Origin: Pseudomonas flavescens
GTDB lineage: Bacteria > Pseudomonadota > Gammaproteobacteria > Pseudomonadales > Pseudomonadaceae
Assembly (NCBI RefSeq): GCF_013408425.1
Contig: NZ_JACBYV010000001.1
Coordinates: forward strand, 1,302,001-1,366,000
DNA length: 64,000 bases
Direction of reading: 5' to 3'
Made by a program: the position numbers and the translations under genes
Notes under the pieces: generated by a model
The model's input: only the letters and a program-made list of their open reading frames with translations
Told to the model about the DNA's origin: nothing
Database searches by the model: none
Part shown: positions 48,326 to 59,500 of the stretch, piece by piece
Position numbering within the stretch: position 1 is the stretch's first letter
Layout: each line of letters opens with the position of its first letter

Positions 48326-50067
48326 GCACCTTCAAACCGGCGGTATGGCCACGCAAGCTGCGCTCCACCGAATGGTTCGGCGGCAACTCGCGGGATCACA
48401 TCTACCACCGCAGCTGGATGAAGAATCAGGGGCTGCCGGCCGACCTGTTCGACGGCCGCCCGGTGATCGGCATCTGCAACACCTGGTCGCAGCTGACGCC
48501 CTGCAACGCGCACCTGCGCGACCTTGCCGAACGGGTCAAGCACGGCATCTACGAAGCCGGTGGTCTGCCGCTGGAGTTTCCGGTGTTCTCCGCCGGGGAA
48601 AGCTCGCTGCGTCCGACCGCGATGATGTACCGCAACATGGCGGCGATGGATGTGGAAGAAGCGCTGCGCGCCAACCCGCTGGACGGGGTGGTGCTGCTGG
48701 CCGGTTGCGACAAGACCACCCCGGCGCTGCTGATGGGCGCGGCGAGCGTCGACATTCCGGCCATCGTGGTGTCCGGCGGGCCGATGCTCAACGGCTGGTT
48801 TCGTGGCGAGCGAGTCGGCTCGGGCACCGCGCTGTGGCAGATGTCGGAAGACATCAAGGCCGGCAAGATGAGCCGCGAGGATTTTCTCGAAGCCGAGCAG
48901 TCGATGTCCCGTTCACCGGGCTCCTGCAACACCATGGGTACCGCCAGCACCATGGCCAGCATGGCCGAAGCGCTGGGCATGGCGCTGTCCGGCAACGCGG
49001 CGATTCCGGCCGTGGACAGCCGTCGCCGGGTGGTCGCGCACCTGACCGGGCGGCGCATCGTGCAGATGGTCAAGGACGACCTGAAACCGTCCGACATCAT
49101 GACCCGCCACGCCTTCGAAAACGCCATCCGGGTCAACGGCAGCATCGGCGGTTCGACCAATGCGGTGATCCACCTGCTGGCCATCGCCGGCCGCGTCGGC
49201 GTCGACCTGACGCTGGATGACTGGGACCATCTCGGTCAGGACATTCCCACCATCGTCAACCTGATGCCCTCGGGCAAATACCTGATGGAAGAGTTCTTCT
49301 ACGCCGGTGGCTTGCCGGTGGTGATCCGCATGCTCGGCGAGGGCGGCAAGCTGCACAAGAGCGCACTGACCGTGTCCGGCGAAACCATCTGGGAAGAGGT
49401 CAAGGGCGTTCGCAACTGGAACGAGGATGTCATCCGTCCGGTGGACAAGGCGCTTACCGCCAAAGGCGGGATTGCCGTGCTGCGGGGCAACCTGGCGCCT
49501 CGCGGCGCCGTGCTCAAACCCTCGGCAGCGTCGCCGCACCTGATGCAGCACCGTGGCCGCGCCGTGGTGTTCGAGGACATCGACGACTACAAGGCGAAGA
49601 TCAACGACGAAAGCCTGGATATCGACGAACACTGCGTGATGGTACTGAAGAACTGCGGGCCGCGCGGTTATCCGGGCATGGCCGAGGTGGGCAACATGGG
49701 CCTGCCGCCGAAGGTGCTGCGCAAGGGCATCACCGACATGGTGCGCATCTCCGACGCACGGATGTCCGGCACCGCCTACGGCACCGTGGTCTTGCACACC
49801 ACGCCGGAGGCCGCCGCCGGAGGGCCTTTGGCGGTGGTGCGCGATGGCGACATGATCGAGCTCGATGTGGAAGCCAGGCGCATTCACCTGGACATTCCCG
49901 AGGCCGAGTTGCGCCAGCGCCTGGCCGAGTGGCAGCCGACCGTCGAGCCGCCTACCAGCGGCTACATCAAGCTGTTCCACGACCACGTCGAGGGCGCCGA
50001 TAGCGGAGCGGACTTCGATTTTCTCAAGGGCTGTCGCGGTGCCGGCATTCCCAAGGACAGCCACTGA
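48322..50067 (+). CDS. IlvD/Edd-family aldonate dehydratase (galactonate/arabinonate dehydratase)
   Basis: A 581-residue enzyme of the IlvD/Edd Fe-S family. Cluster cysteines are seen in GICNTWSQLTPCN, LAGCDKTTPALLMG and SPGSCNTMGTAS. It belongs to the sugar-acid branch of that family (L-arabinonate, D-xylonate and D-galactonate dehydratases) and would make 2-keto-3-deoxy sugar acid. Translational coupling (ATGA) to the dehydrogenase supports consecutive reactions. Confidence 0.92.
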   Translation: MSTFKPAVWPRKLRSTEWFGGNSRDHIYHRSWMKNQGLPADLFDGRPVIGICNTWSQLTPCNAHLRDLAERVKHGIYEAGGLPLEFPVFSAGESSLRPTAMMYRNMAAMDVEEALRANPLDGVVLLAGCDKTTPALLMGAASVDIPAIVVSGGPMLNGWFRGERVGSGTALWQMSEDIKAGKMSREDFLEAEQSMSRSPGSCNTMGTASTMASMAEALGMALSGNAAIPAVDSRRRVVAHLTGRRIVQMVKDDLKPSDIMTRHAFENAIRVNGSIGGSTNAVIHLLAIAGRVGVDLTLDDWDHLGQDIPTIVNLMPSGKYLMEEFFYAGGLPVVIRMLGEGGKLHKSALTVSGETIWEEVKGVRNWNEDVIRPVDKALTAKGGIAVLRGNLAPRGAVLKPSAASPHLMQHRGRAVVFEDIDDYKAKINDESLDIDEHCVMVLKNCGPRGYPGMAEVGNMGLPPKVLRKGITDMVRISDARMSGTAYGTVVLHTTPEAAAGGPLAVVRDGDMIELDVEARRIHLDIPEAELRQRLAEWQPTVEPPTSGYIKLFHDHVEGADSGADFDFLKGCRGAGIPKDSH

Positions 50068-50087
50068 GACCTGCGAGGAAATCAGCG

Positions 50088-51017
50088 ATGACAGAGAACA
50101 GCCGAGCTGCGGTGGGCTGGATAGCCGTCGACTGGGGCACGACCCAGGTGCGCGCGTGGGCGCTGTCGGGTAGCGGGGAGATCCTCCAGCGCGCGTCTTC
50201 GGCACGCGGCATGAGCACCCTGACGCCCGATCAGTTCGAAGGGGCGCTGCTGGAACTGATCGAGCCCTGGCTGGATCACGAGCGGACCATCGACGTGGTC
50301 GCCTGTGGCATGGTCGGTGCCCGTCAGGGCTGGCGCGAAGCGCCGTATACCGAAGTGCCCTGTGCACCCCAGGCGGTAGAACGGATGATCAGACCCGAGG
50401 TGAGGGATGCGCGCTTGCGCGTCTCGATCATTCCGGGGCTGTGCCAGCGTGCGCCTGCCGATGTATTGCGTGGCGAGGAAACCCAGGTCGCCGGCCTGCT
50501 CGCCGAGCATGCCGATTACAGCGGCGTGGTCTGCCTGCCAGGCACCCACAGCAAGTGGGTCAAGGTGCGCGATGGCCGGGTAACGGCCTTCCAGACGTTC
50601 ATGACCGGCGAGTTGTTCGCCTTGCTGAGTCAGCAATCGGTATTGCGCCATGGCATGCAGGGTGACGCGGGGCACCTGGACCAGCAGGCGTTCGATAGCG
50701 GGTTGCAGGCAGGGGCAGGGCAGGCGCAGCGTCTGGTCGGCGCCTTGTTCGGCCTGCGTGCCGAAGGGTTGCTGGCAGGGCTGGGGCCGGTCGCCGCACG
50801 TTCCCGGTTGTCCGGGCTGCTGATCGGCGAGGAGCTGGCTGCGCTGGATGAACGCTGGCGGGGCCAGCAGGTCTGTGTAATCGGTGACGGCGAATCGGCC
50901 GAGCGCTACCGCCATGCGCTCGACACGCTGGGGGTGACGGCGCTGACCGTGAGCGCCGAGCGAGTCACCCTGGCTGGGCTGTCCGCCGCCCATGAGCACA
51001 TCCAACGAGGAATCTAG
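50088..51017 (+). CDS. dgoK: 2-dehydro-3-deoxygalactonokinase DgoK
   Basis: A 309-residue DgoK-family kinase with ATP-binding DWGTTQVRAWAL at the N-terminus and conserved CLPGTHSKWVKV. It phosphorylates 2-keto-3-deoxygalactonate to KDPGal in the De Ley-Doudoroff pathway. Its presence favours D-galactose as a substrate of the cluster. GAGGAAAT lies upstream of the ATG; the next gene starts 2 bp after its stop. Confidence 0.93.
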   Translation: MTENSRAAVGWIAVDWGTTQVRAWALSGSGEILQRASSARGMSTLTPDQFEGALLELIEPWLDHERTIDVVACGMVGARQGWREAPYTEVPCAPQAVERMIRPEVRDARLRVSIIPGLCQRAPADVLRGEETQVAGLLAEHADYSGVVCLPGTHSKWVKVRDGRVTAFQTFMTGELFALLSQQSVLRHGMQGDAGHLDQQAFDSGLQAGAGQAQRLVGALFGLRAEGLLAGLGPVAARSRLSGLLIGEELAALDERWRGQQVCVIGDGESAERYRHALDTLGVTALTVSAERVTLAGLSAAHEHIQRGI

Positions 51018-51019
51018 GC

Positions 51020-51904
51020 ATGGCCACTACCCCGAATGGCAGGACCGAGGCACGTATCGCCGACGCACGCCGCTGCACCCTGGGGGAGGGCTTGCTGTGG
51101 CACCCGCAGCGCGGGCAATTGTTCTGGTTCGACATTCTCGGTCGACGCCTGCTCAGCCAGCGCAACGACCAGCCGCTGGAGTGGCTGTTCGACGAGCGGA
51201 TATCCGCAGCCGGCTGGGTCGATGAAAATGTTCTGCTGATCGCCAGCGAAACGGCGCTGCTGACCTTCGACCTGGCCAGTGGCGCGCGGCAGAGGGTCTG
51301 CGCTCTAGAGGCGGACAACCCGCTGACCCGTTCCAACGATGGCCGCGCCGATCCCTGGGGCGGCTTCTGGATCGGCACCATGGGCCTCGATTGCGAGAAG
51401 CAGGCCGGTGCCATCTACCGGTACTACCGCGGTGAGCTACGCCGTCTGTTCGCGGACATCAGCATCAGCAATGCCATCTGCTTTTCCCCGGATCGGCGCC
51501 ATGCCTACTTCGCCGACACCGCCCGCCAGCAGATCTGGCGACAGCCGCTGGACGAGCGGCATGGCTGGCCACAGGGCGATGCACAGCCGTTCATCGATGG
51601 CCGGGTGGCTGGGGTCAACCCGGACGGTGCGGTGGTCGACAGCCAGGGGCGCTTGTGGAACGCGCAATGGGGGGCTTCGCGGGTGGCCTGCTATGACCCC
51701 GAAGGCCGCTTTCTGCAGGCGGTAGCCTTCCCGGCTTCGCAGATATCCTGCCCGGCGTTCGGCGGGCCTGAGCTGTCGACGCTGTTCGCGACGTCGGCGC
51801 GCGATGGCCTCGACGACGAACTGGCTGCCGAGCCCCAGGCGGGCAGACTGTTCGCCGCCGATGTCGCGGCCCAGGGGCAGATCGAGCACCGGGTCATCCT
51901 GTAG
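51020..51904 (+). CDS. SMP-30/gluconolaconase-family lactonase
   Basis: A 294-residue six-bladed beta-propeller lactonase. Metal ligands appear in LGEGLLWH (Glu), RSNDGRADPWGGFW (Asn), SISNAICFS (Asn) and NPDGAVVD (Asp). It opens sugar lactones, here most likely galactono- or arabinonolactone made by the SDR enzyme. It is the last gene of the cluster. Confidence 0.93.
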   Translation: MATTPNGRTEARIADARRCTLGEGLLWHPQRGQLFWFDILGRRLLSQRNDQPLEWLFDERISAAGWVDENVLLIASETALLTFDLASGARQRVCALEADNPLTRSNDGRADPWGGFWIGTMGLDCEKQAGAIYRYYRGELRRLFADISISNAICFSPDRRHAYFADTARQQIWRQPLDERHGWPQGDAQPFIDGRVAGVNPDGAVVDSQGRLWNAQWGASRVACYDPEGRFLQAVAFPASQISCPAFGGPELSTLFATSARDGLDDELAAEPQAGRLFAADVAAQGQIEHRVIL

Positions 51905-52157
51905 GGCCTGTGACGCTCTGGTGTCCGTCCCAGGGGCTTGCCGGAAGGTCGACAGAGCCTGGCGTCCGTCGCGCCAGGTAATACCAGGCAATACATCCAG
52001 AACAGCGCGCATCACGCTCGTCCGGCTGCTGCCGCGCGCAATTTCCAGTGCATTTCTTCCTCTAAACCCACTTCTGGAGGTAAATAGCCCGTAAAGAGGC
52101 TTTGCTTCGGGCCTTACAGTGCTTATCGTTCACGCTCCCCAAGGAAGCGATTGGCCC
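51905..52157. promoter_or_regulatory. Gap between sugar cluster and mux operon
   Basis: A 253-bp gene-free stretch. GCCCG-t-AAAG-AGG-CTTT-gctt-CGGGC (52087-52112) can fold as an imperfect hairpin 46 bp before muxA and may terminate, attenuate or be part of the muxA leader. No regulator gene or clear operator was seen. Confidence 0.35.
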
Positions 52158-53372
52158 ATGTCCGAAGTAAATACACCGCGCAATGCTCCATCCTCGACAC
52201 GTCAGTGGTTCATCGGTCTGCTCCTGCTGACGGCTGTCATCGTATTGATCTGGTGGTTCTGGCCGGCCGAACCGGCACCGGAAGACGACATGGGCTGGGG
52301 CTTCAATAACGTGCCGGTGCGCATCGCTCATGTCGAGTCGCGGGACTTTCCCATCGTCCTGAAAGCCCTGGGTACGGTTACCGCCTACAACACCGCCAAT
52401 GTGCGCAGCCGGGTGGATGGCCAGTTGGTCAAGGTGCTGTTCAAGGACGGGCAGCCGGTCAAGGCCGGCGACGTGCTGGCGCAGATCGACCCGCGGCCGT
52501 TCGAGATCGCGCTGCAGCAGGCTCAGGGCACGCTGGCGGAGAACCAGGCACAACTGCGCAATGCCGAGAAGGATCTGGCCCTGTATCGCGGCCTGTTCGC
52601 CGAAGATTCCATTGCCCGGCAGACCCTGGACACCCAGGAGGCGCTGGTCAACCAGTACCGCGGCACGCTGCAGAACAATCAGGGTTCGGTGGCCGAGGCC
52701 AAGCTCAACCTGGACTTCACCAAGGTACGCGCGCCCATCGATGGCCGCCTGGGTATCCGTCAGGTCGATCAGGGCAATCTGGTGAACTCCGGCGATACCA
52801 ATCCCATCGTGGTGATCACCCAGACGCTGCCGATTTCCGTCACCTTCACGCTGCCCGAGGCCGAACTGCCGGCCGTACTCGCCCAGGTGCGCAAGGACCG
52901 CGAACTGGTGGTACAGGCCTGGGATCGCGGTGATAACAACAAGCTGGCCGACGGCGTGCTGGAGAGCCTGGACAACCAGATCGACACCACCACCGGCACG
53001 GTCAAGCTCAAGGCGCGCTTCGAGAACGCCGAGGAAATGCTGTTCCCCAACCAGTTCGTGAATACCCGCTTGCAGGTTTCCGTGCGCCAGAACGCTCTGC
53101 TGGTGCCGGTCGCAGCGCTGCAATTCGGCGCCAATGGCACCTTCGTCTACGCCATCGACGGCGAAGACAAGGTGCAGGTTCGCCAGGTCAAGGTCGGCCC
53201 GAGCGACGGCGAGTTCTCGGTGATCGAAGACGGCGTGGCCGCCGACGAGCGAGTGGTGGTCGAAGGTACCGATCGCCTGCGTGACGGCAACAAGGTCGAG
53301 GTGATCGGTGAGGGCACGCGCGAGCCTTCTGCCACCGAAGAAAATGCACCGCGGGTGCGTACCGCTTCATGA
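52158..53372 (+). CDS. muxA: RND efflux periplasmic adaptor MuxA
   Basis: A 404-residue membrane-fusion protein (MdtA/MuxA type). An N-terminal TM anchor ([19 protein letters not shown]) is followed by lipoyl half-motifs ([20 protein letters not shown]), a coiled-coil hairpin and the second lipoyl part with [19 protein letters not shown]. It couples the RND pumps MuxB and MuxC to OpmB. ATGA overlap joins it to muxB. Confidence 0.95.
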   Translation: MSEVNTPRNAPSSTRQWFIGLLLLTAVIVLIWWFWPAEPAPEDDMGWGFNNVPVRIAHVESRDFPIVLKALGTVTAYNTANVRSRVDGQLVKVLFKDGQPVKAGDVLAQIDPRPFEIALQQAQGTLAENQAQLRNAEKDLALYRGLFAEDSIARQTLDTQEALVNQYRGTLQNNQGSVAEAKLNLDFTKVRAPIDGRLGIRQVDQGNLVNSGDTNPIVVITQTLPISVTFTLPEAELPAVLAQVRKDRELVVQAWDRGDNNKLADGVLESLDNQIDTTTGTVKLKARFENAEEMLFPNQFVNTRLQVSVRQNALLVPVAALQFGANGTFVYAIDGEDKVQVRQVKVGPSDGEFSVIEDGVAADERVVVEGTDRLRDGNKVEVIGEGTREPSATEENAPRVRTAS

Positions 53373-56300
53373 ACGTCTCCCGCCTGTTCATCCTGCGACC
53401 GGTCGCCACCACCCTGATCATGCTGGCGATCTTCCTCAGTGGGGTGATCGCCTACCGGCTGCTGCCCGTTTCCGCGCTACCCGAGGTCGACTACCCGACC
53501 ATTCGCGTGATGACCCTGTATCCGGGCGCCAGCCCGGATGTGATGACCAGCGCGGTGACGGCGCCCCTGGAGCGTCAGTTCGGCCAGATGGCCGGGTTGC
53601 AGCAGATGTCGTCGACCAGTTCCGGTGGCGCTTCGGTGATCACCCTGCGCTTCAATCTGGAAGTGCAGCTGGATGTGGCCGAGCAGGAAGTGCAGGCGGC
53701 GATCAACGGCGCCACCAACCTGCTGCCCAACGACTTGCCGGCGCCGCCGGTGTACAACAAGGTCAACCCGGCCGACACCCCGGTGCTGACCCTGGCGGTG
53801 ACCTCCAAAGAGTTGCCGCTGCCCCAGGTCAACGATCTGGTTGACACCCGGCTGGCGCAAAAACTGGCACAGACCACCGGTGTCGGCCTGGTCTCCCTGG
53901 CCGGTGGTCAGCGTCCGGCCGTGCGCATTCGCGTCAATCCCGAGGCGCTGGCGGCCTATGGCCTCAATCTGTCCGACGTGCGCACGCTGATCACCGCCAG
54001 CAACGTCAATCAGCCCAAGGGCAATTTCGACGGCCCGACCCGGGTCACCCAGCTCGATGCCAACGATCAGCTGCGCTCGGCCGACGAATACCGCGACCTG
54101 ATTCTCGCCTATGCCAACGGAGGCGCGCTGCGCCTGCGTGATGTCGCGTCGATCGTCGACGGCGCGGAAAACCAGCGCCTTGCGGCCTGGGCCAATCGCA
54201 ATGCGGCGGTGTTGGTCAATGTGCAGCGCCAGCCCGGCGCCAACGTCATCGACGTGGTGGATCGCATTCAGACCATGCTGCCTCACCTGACCCAGGGCCT
54301 GCCGGCCAGTGTCGAGGTGACGGTGCTCACCGACCGCACCCAGACCATCCGTGCCGCGGTGCGCGATGTGCAGCACGAGCTGATGCTGGCCATCGCCCTG
54401 GTGGTGATGGTCACCTTCCTGTTCCTGCGCAAGGTGTCGGCGACGCTGATTCCTTCGGTGGTGGTGCCGCTGTCGCTGATCGGTACCTTCGGCGTGATGT
54501 ACCTGGCCGGTTTCACGGTCAACAACCTGACGCTGATGGCGCTGACCATCGCCACCGGCTTCGTGGTCGACGATGCCATCGTCATGCTGGAGAACATCGC
54601 GCGCCATCTCGAGGATGGCGAAACCCCGCTAAACGCCGCCCTCAAGGGCGCCAGGCAGATCGGTTTCACCCTGGTCTCGCTGACCCTGTCGCTGATTGCC
54701 GTGCTGATCCCGCTGCTGTTCATGGCCGATGTCGTGGGGCGGCTGTTCCGCGAATTCGCCATCACCCTGGCGGTGGCCATCCTCATCTCTCTGGTGATTT
54801 CCCTGACCCTGACGCCCATGATGTGCGCGCGTCTGCTCAGGCACGAACCGGAGGCGGAGCAGGGGCGGTTCTACAAGGTCAGCGGCGCGGTCATCGATCG
54901 CATGATCGAACGCTACTCGGTTGGCCTGCGCTGGGTGCTGCGCCATCAGCCGCTGACCCTGCTGGTGGCCATTGGAACCATGGCGCTCACGGTGGTGCTC
55001 TACCTGGCCGTGCCCAAGGGGTTTTTCCCGGTGCAGGACACCGGGGTGATCCAGGGCATTTCCGAGGCACCTCAGTCGATTTCCTTCTCGGCCATGAGCG
55101 AGCGTCAGCAACGCCTGGCCGACGTGATCCTCAAGGATCCAGCGGTTACCAGCCTGTCTTCCTACATCGGTGTGGACGGGGACAATCCGACCCTGAACAG
55201 CGGGCGCATGCTGATCAACCTCAAGCCCCACGCCGAACGTGACCTCAGCGCCGCTCAGGTGATCGAGCGGTTGCGTCCGGAACTGGCCAAACTGAGCGGC
55301 ATCGAGCTGTTCCTGCAGCCGGTGCAGGATCTGAGCATCGAGGATCGGGTCAGCCGCACCCAGTTCCAGTTCAGCGTGGAGTCCCCGGACCCCGAGATGC
55401 TGGAAACCTGGTCGAACAAGCTGGTCGAGGCGCTGCGTCAGCAACCCGAGCTCAGTGACGTCACCAGCGACCTGCAGAGCCGTGGCCTGCAGGCGTATCT
55501 GAAGATCGACCGCGATCTGGCCGGGCGTCTTGGCGTCAGCGTCGCGGCAATCGACGATGCGCTCTACGACGCCTTCGGCCAGCGGCAGATTTCCACCATC
55601 TACACCCAGGCCAGCCAGTACAGGGTGGTGCTGGAAAGCGCCGATGGCGGCAGCATCGGGCCGGCGGCCTTGCGCCAGATCCACGTCGCGACCGCCGAAG
55701 GTGGTCAGGTACCGCTGTCATCCCTGGCCCAGGTCGAGGAGCGGGCGGCGAGCCTGCTGATCAACCATATCGGCCAGTTCCCGGCGGCCACGCTGTCGTT
55801 CAACCTCAGCCCCGGCGTCGCCCTGGGCGATGCGGTGGCGGTGATCGAGCGGGTGCAGCAGGATATCCAGATGCCGGTCAGCGTACAGGTGAACTTCCAG
55901 GGCGCCGCCGAGGCCTTCCGCGCCTCGCTGTCGTCCACACTGCTGCTGATCCTGGCGGCGATCGTCACCATGTACATCGTGCTCGGCGTGCTCTACGAGA
56001 GCTATATCCACCCGATCACCATCCTTTCCACGCTGCCGTCGGCAGGCGTCGGTGCCTTGCTGGCGCTGCTGTTGACCGGTAACGACCTGGGGCTGATCGC
56101 GATCATCGGCATCATCCTGCTGATCGGCATCGTCAAGAAGAACGCCATCATGATGATCGACTTCGCCCTCGAGGCGGAGCGGCATCAGGGCATGACCCCT
56201 CACGATGCGATCTATCAGGCGGCGCTGCTGCGTTTTCGGCCGATTCTGATGACGACCCTGGCGGCGCTGTTCGGTGCCATCCCGTTGATGCTGGCGTCGG

Positions 56301-56461
56301 GCTCGGGCGCCGAGCTGCGTCAGCCGCTGGGCCTGGTGATGGTCGGCGGCCTGCTGCTCAGCCAGGTGCTCACCCTGTTCACCACGCCGGTGATCTACCT
56401 GTACTTCGACCGCCTGGCACGGCGTGTCAGTGGCCGCAGTGCCGCGGGCGTGGCCGTATGA
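53369..56461 (+). CDS. muxB: RND efflux pump subunit MuxB
   Basis: A 1030-residue HAE-1 family RND transporter with twelve TM helices. The N-terminus is [15 protein letters not shown] and TM4 carries the proton-relay Asp pair in [16 protein letters not shown]. MuxB and MuxC form a heteromultimeric pump like MdtB/MdtC, exporting novobiocin, aztreonam, macrolides and tetracycline in P. aeruginosa. Confidence 0.96.
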   Translation: MNVSRLFILRPVATTLIMLAIFLSGVIAYRLLPVSALPEVDYPTIRVMTLYPGASPDVMTSAVTAPLERQFGQMAGLQQMSSTSSGGASVITLRFNLEVQLDVAEQEVQAAINGATNLLPNDLPAPPVYNKVNPADTPVLTLAVTSKELPLPQVNDLVDTRLAQKLAQTTGVGLVSLAGGQRPAVRIRVNPEALAAYGLNLSDVRTLITASNVNQPKGNFDGPTRVTQLDANDQLRSADEYRDLILAYANGGALRLRDVASIVDGAENQRLAAWANRNAAVLVNVQRQPGANVIDVVDRIQTMLPHLTQGLPASVEVTVLTDRTQTIRAAVRDVQHELMLAIALVVMVTFLFLRKVSATLIPSVVVPLSLIGTFGVMYLAGFTVNNLTLMALTIATGFVVDDAIVMLENIARHLEDGETPLNAALKGARQIGFTLVSLTLSLIAVLIPLLFMADVVGRLFREFAITLAVAILISLVISLTLTPMMCARLLRHEPEAEQGRFYKVSGAVIDRMIERYSVGLRWVLRHQPLTLLVAIGTMALTVVLYLAVPKGFFPVQDTGVIQGISEAPQSISFSAMSERQQRLADVILKDPAVTSLSSYIGVDGDNPTLNSGRMLINLKPHAERDLSAAQVIERLRPELAKLSGIELFLQPVQDLSIEDRVSRTQFQFSVESPDPEMLETWSNKLVEALRQQPELSDVTSDLQSRGLQAYLKIDRDLAGRLGVSVAAIDDALYDAFGQRQISTIYTQASQYRVVLESADGGSIGPAALRQIHVATAEGGQVPLSSLAQVEERAASLLINHIGQFPAATLSFNLSPGVALGDAVAVIERVQQDIQMPVSVQVNFQGAAEAFRASLSSTLLLILAAIVTMYIVLGVLYESYIHPITILSTLPSAGVGALLALLLTGNDLGLIAIIGIILLIGIVKKNAIMMIDFALEAERHQGMTPHDAIYQAALLRFRPILMTTLAALFGAIPLMLASGSGAELRQPLGLVMVGGLLLSQVLTLFTTPVIYLYFDRLARRVSGRSAAGVAV

Positions 56462-56555
56462 GCGGCAAGCTGCAAGCGACAGGCCACAGGTTGAAGGCGG
56501 GTCATTGCCTGGCTTTTGCTGCTCACTGGCCGCTTGAAGCAAGTGGCTGGCCGCT
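56462..56555. repeat. Repeat-containing gap between muxB and muxC
   Basis: A 94-bp insert in an otherwise overlapping operon. It holds CTGGCCGCT twice (56526-56534 and 56547-56555), the second abutting the muxC ATG, and GCAAGCTGCAAGC-type GC-rich repeats that resemble Pseudomonas repetitive intergenic elements. No normal ribosome site precedes muxC. Confidence 0.5.
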
Positions 56556-59500
56556 ATGAATCTGTCCGCACCCTTCATTCGGCGGCCGGTAGCGACCCTG
56601 CTGCTGAGCCTGGCCATCATGCTGCTGGGCGGTGTCAGCTTCGGCCTGCTGCCGGTGGCGCCGCTGCCGAACATGGACTTTCCGGTGATCACCGTGCAGG
56701 CCAGCCTGCCCGGTGCCAGCCCGCAGGTGATGGCGGCCACGGTGGCCACACCACTGGAGCGCTCGCTGGGCGCCATCGCCGGCGTCAGCCAGATGAACAG
56801 CAACAGCAGCCAGGGCAGTACGCGAATCATGATCGAGTTCGATCTGGATCGCGATATCAACGCCGCGGCGCGGGAGGTGCAGGCCGCCATCAATGCCTCA
56901 CGGGAGTTGCTGCCCAGCGGCATGCGCAGCATGCCCACCTACCGCAAGATCAATCCCTCCCAGGCACCGATCATGGTGTTGTCGCTGACCTCCACGGTGC
57001 TCGACAAGGGCCAGTTGTACGACGTCGCCTCGACCATCGTCGGCCAGAAGCTGTCGCAGATCAGCGGTGTCGGTGAGGTGCAGATCGGCGGCAGCTCGCT
57101 GCCTGCCGTGCGGGTGGCGCTGGAGCCACGCTTGCTGGATCAGTACGGTGTGGCGCTGGACGACGTGCGTGCGACCATCGCTGCCGGCAATGCCAAGCGA
57201 CCCAAGGGTGCCGTGGAGGACGAGCTGCGCCACTGGCAGGTGCAGGCCAATGACCAATTGGAGCGCGCCGCCGACTACGAGCCGATGATCATCCGCTACC
57301 AGGACGGTGCGGCGATCCGCCTGGGTGATGTCGCCCAGGTCACCGATGGCGTGCAGGACCGTTACAACAGCGGCTTCTACAACGACAAACAGGCCGTTCT
57401 GGTGGTGGTGAACCGGCAGAGCGGGGCGAACATCATCGAAACCGTCGCCGGTATCCGTGCCCTGCTGCCTGAATTGCGCGGGGTGATTCCAGCCAGTGCC
57501 AACCTGGAAGTGGCGATGGATCGCTCGCCGGTGATCCGGGCCACCCTCAAGGAAGCCGAACACACCCTGCTGATCGCTGTGGCGCTGGTCATTCTGGTGG
57601 TCTTCGCCTTTCTCGGGCGCTGGCGATCGGCGCTGATTCCCGCGCTGGCAGTGCCGGTCTCGCTGGTCGGCTCGTTCGCGGCGATGTACCTGCTGGGGTT
57701 CTCGCTGAACAACCTGTCGCTGATGGCGCTGATCATCGCCACCGGCCTGGTGGTGGACGATGCCATCGTCGTGCTGGAGAACATTTCCCGGCACATCGAA
57801 GCGGGTGAAACCCCCATGGCCGCGGCCTTCAAGGGATCTCGCGAGGTGGGTTTCACGCTGTTGTCGATGAACGTCTCGCTGGTGGCGGTATTCCTGTCGA
57901 TCCTGTTCATGGGCGGGCTGGTCGAGCGGCTGTTTCGCGAGTTCTCCATTACCCTGGCGGTGGCCATCGTCATTTCCCTGCTGGTGTCGCTGACCCTCAC
58001 GCCGATGCTCTGCGCGCGCTGGCTGAAGCCAGAACCCGAGCGGCAGGGGCACCGGGCAGGGCGCCTGCAGGCCTTGGGGGCGCGCATAATGCGCGGCTAC
58101 GAGCGCAGCCTGGACTGGGCGTTGCGTCATTCCCTGCTGATGCTGATCAGCCTGTTCGCGACCATCGCGCTGAATGTCTTCCTGTTCGTCATCGTTCCCA
58201 AGACCTTCATGCCGCAACAGGATACCGGCCAGTTGATGGGCTTCATTCGGGGCGACAACGGCCTGTCGTTCCAGGTCATGCAGCCGAAGATGGAAGCCTA
58301 TCGTCGCTCGATCCTGGCGGACCCGGCCGTTGAGAGCGTGGCGGGTTTCATCGGCGGCAGCAGTGGTATCAACAACGCGATCATGATCGTGCGCCTCAAA
58401 CCCATGAACGAACGCGACCTGTCCGCCCAGCAGGTGATCGATCGTTTGCGCAAGAATGCGCCGAAGATTCCGGGTGGGCGCATGTTCCTCATGCCCGACC
58501 AGGATTTGCAGGTCGGCGGGCGCCAGGGGCGTAGTTCCGAGAACGAGTACATGCTGATGTCCGGCGATCTCGATGCGCTACGCGAGTGGTTGCCGAAGGT
58601 GCGCGAGGCACTGCGAGCCCTGCCGGAACTGACCGACATCGATGCCAGCGAAGACGGGGGGGCGCCGCAGATCCGTCTGGTGGTCGACCGTGACGAGGCC
58701 AAACGCCTGGGCATCGACATGAGTCTGGTGACCGGCGTGCTCAACAACGCGTTCAGCCAGCGGCAGATCTCCACCATCTACGACAGCCTCAACCAGTACA
58801 GCGTGGTCATGGAGATCAACCCACGCTATGCCCAGAGCCCCGAGGCCCTGGCGCAGATCCAGCTGATCACCGCGGACGGCGCGCGGGTGCCATTGTCGGC
58901 GATCGCGCACTGGGAACGCAGCCTCGAAGACGACCGCGTCAGCCATCAGGGCCAGTTCGCGGTGGAAAACATCGGCTTCTCCCTGGCGGAGGGGGTCAGC
59001 CTCGACCAGGCAACCACCGCGATCGATCGTGCCGTGGCGCTCATCAGCCTGCCCAGCGAGGTGCAGGGTGTGCTGGGCGGCACCGGTGGCGCTTTCCAGC
59101 AGACGCAGAAGAATCAGCCCTGGATGATCCTGATGTCGCTGGTCGTGGTGTACATCGTGCTCGGTATCCTCTACGAGAGTTACGTGCACCCGCTGACCAT
59201 CCTCTCGACGTTGCCGTCGGCGGGCGTGGGTGCCTTGCTCGCTCTGCAACTGCTCAATACCGAGTTCAGCCTGATCTCGCTGCTGGGGCTGTTCCTGCTG
59301 ATCGGGGTGGTGAAGAAGAACGCCATTCTGATGGTCGACCTGGCGTTGCAGCTGGAGCGTAACGAGCACCTCAGCCCCGCCGACTCGATCCGTCGTGCCT
59401 GCCTGCTGCGCTTCCGACCGATCATGATGACCACCCTGGCGGCCTTGCTCGGCGCCTTGCCACTGATGTTCGGCAGCGCCGAGGGTTCGGAAATGCGCCA

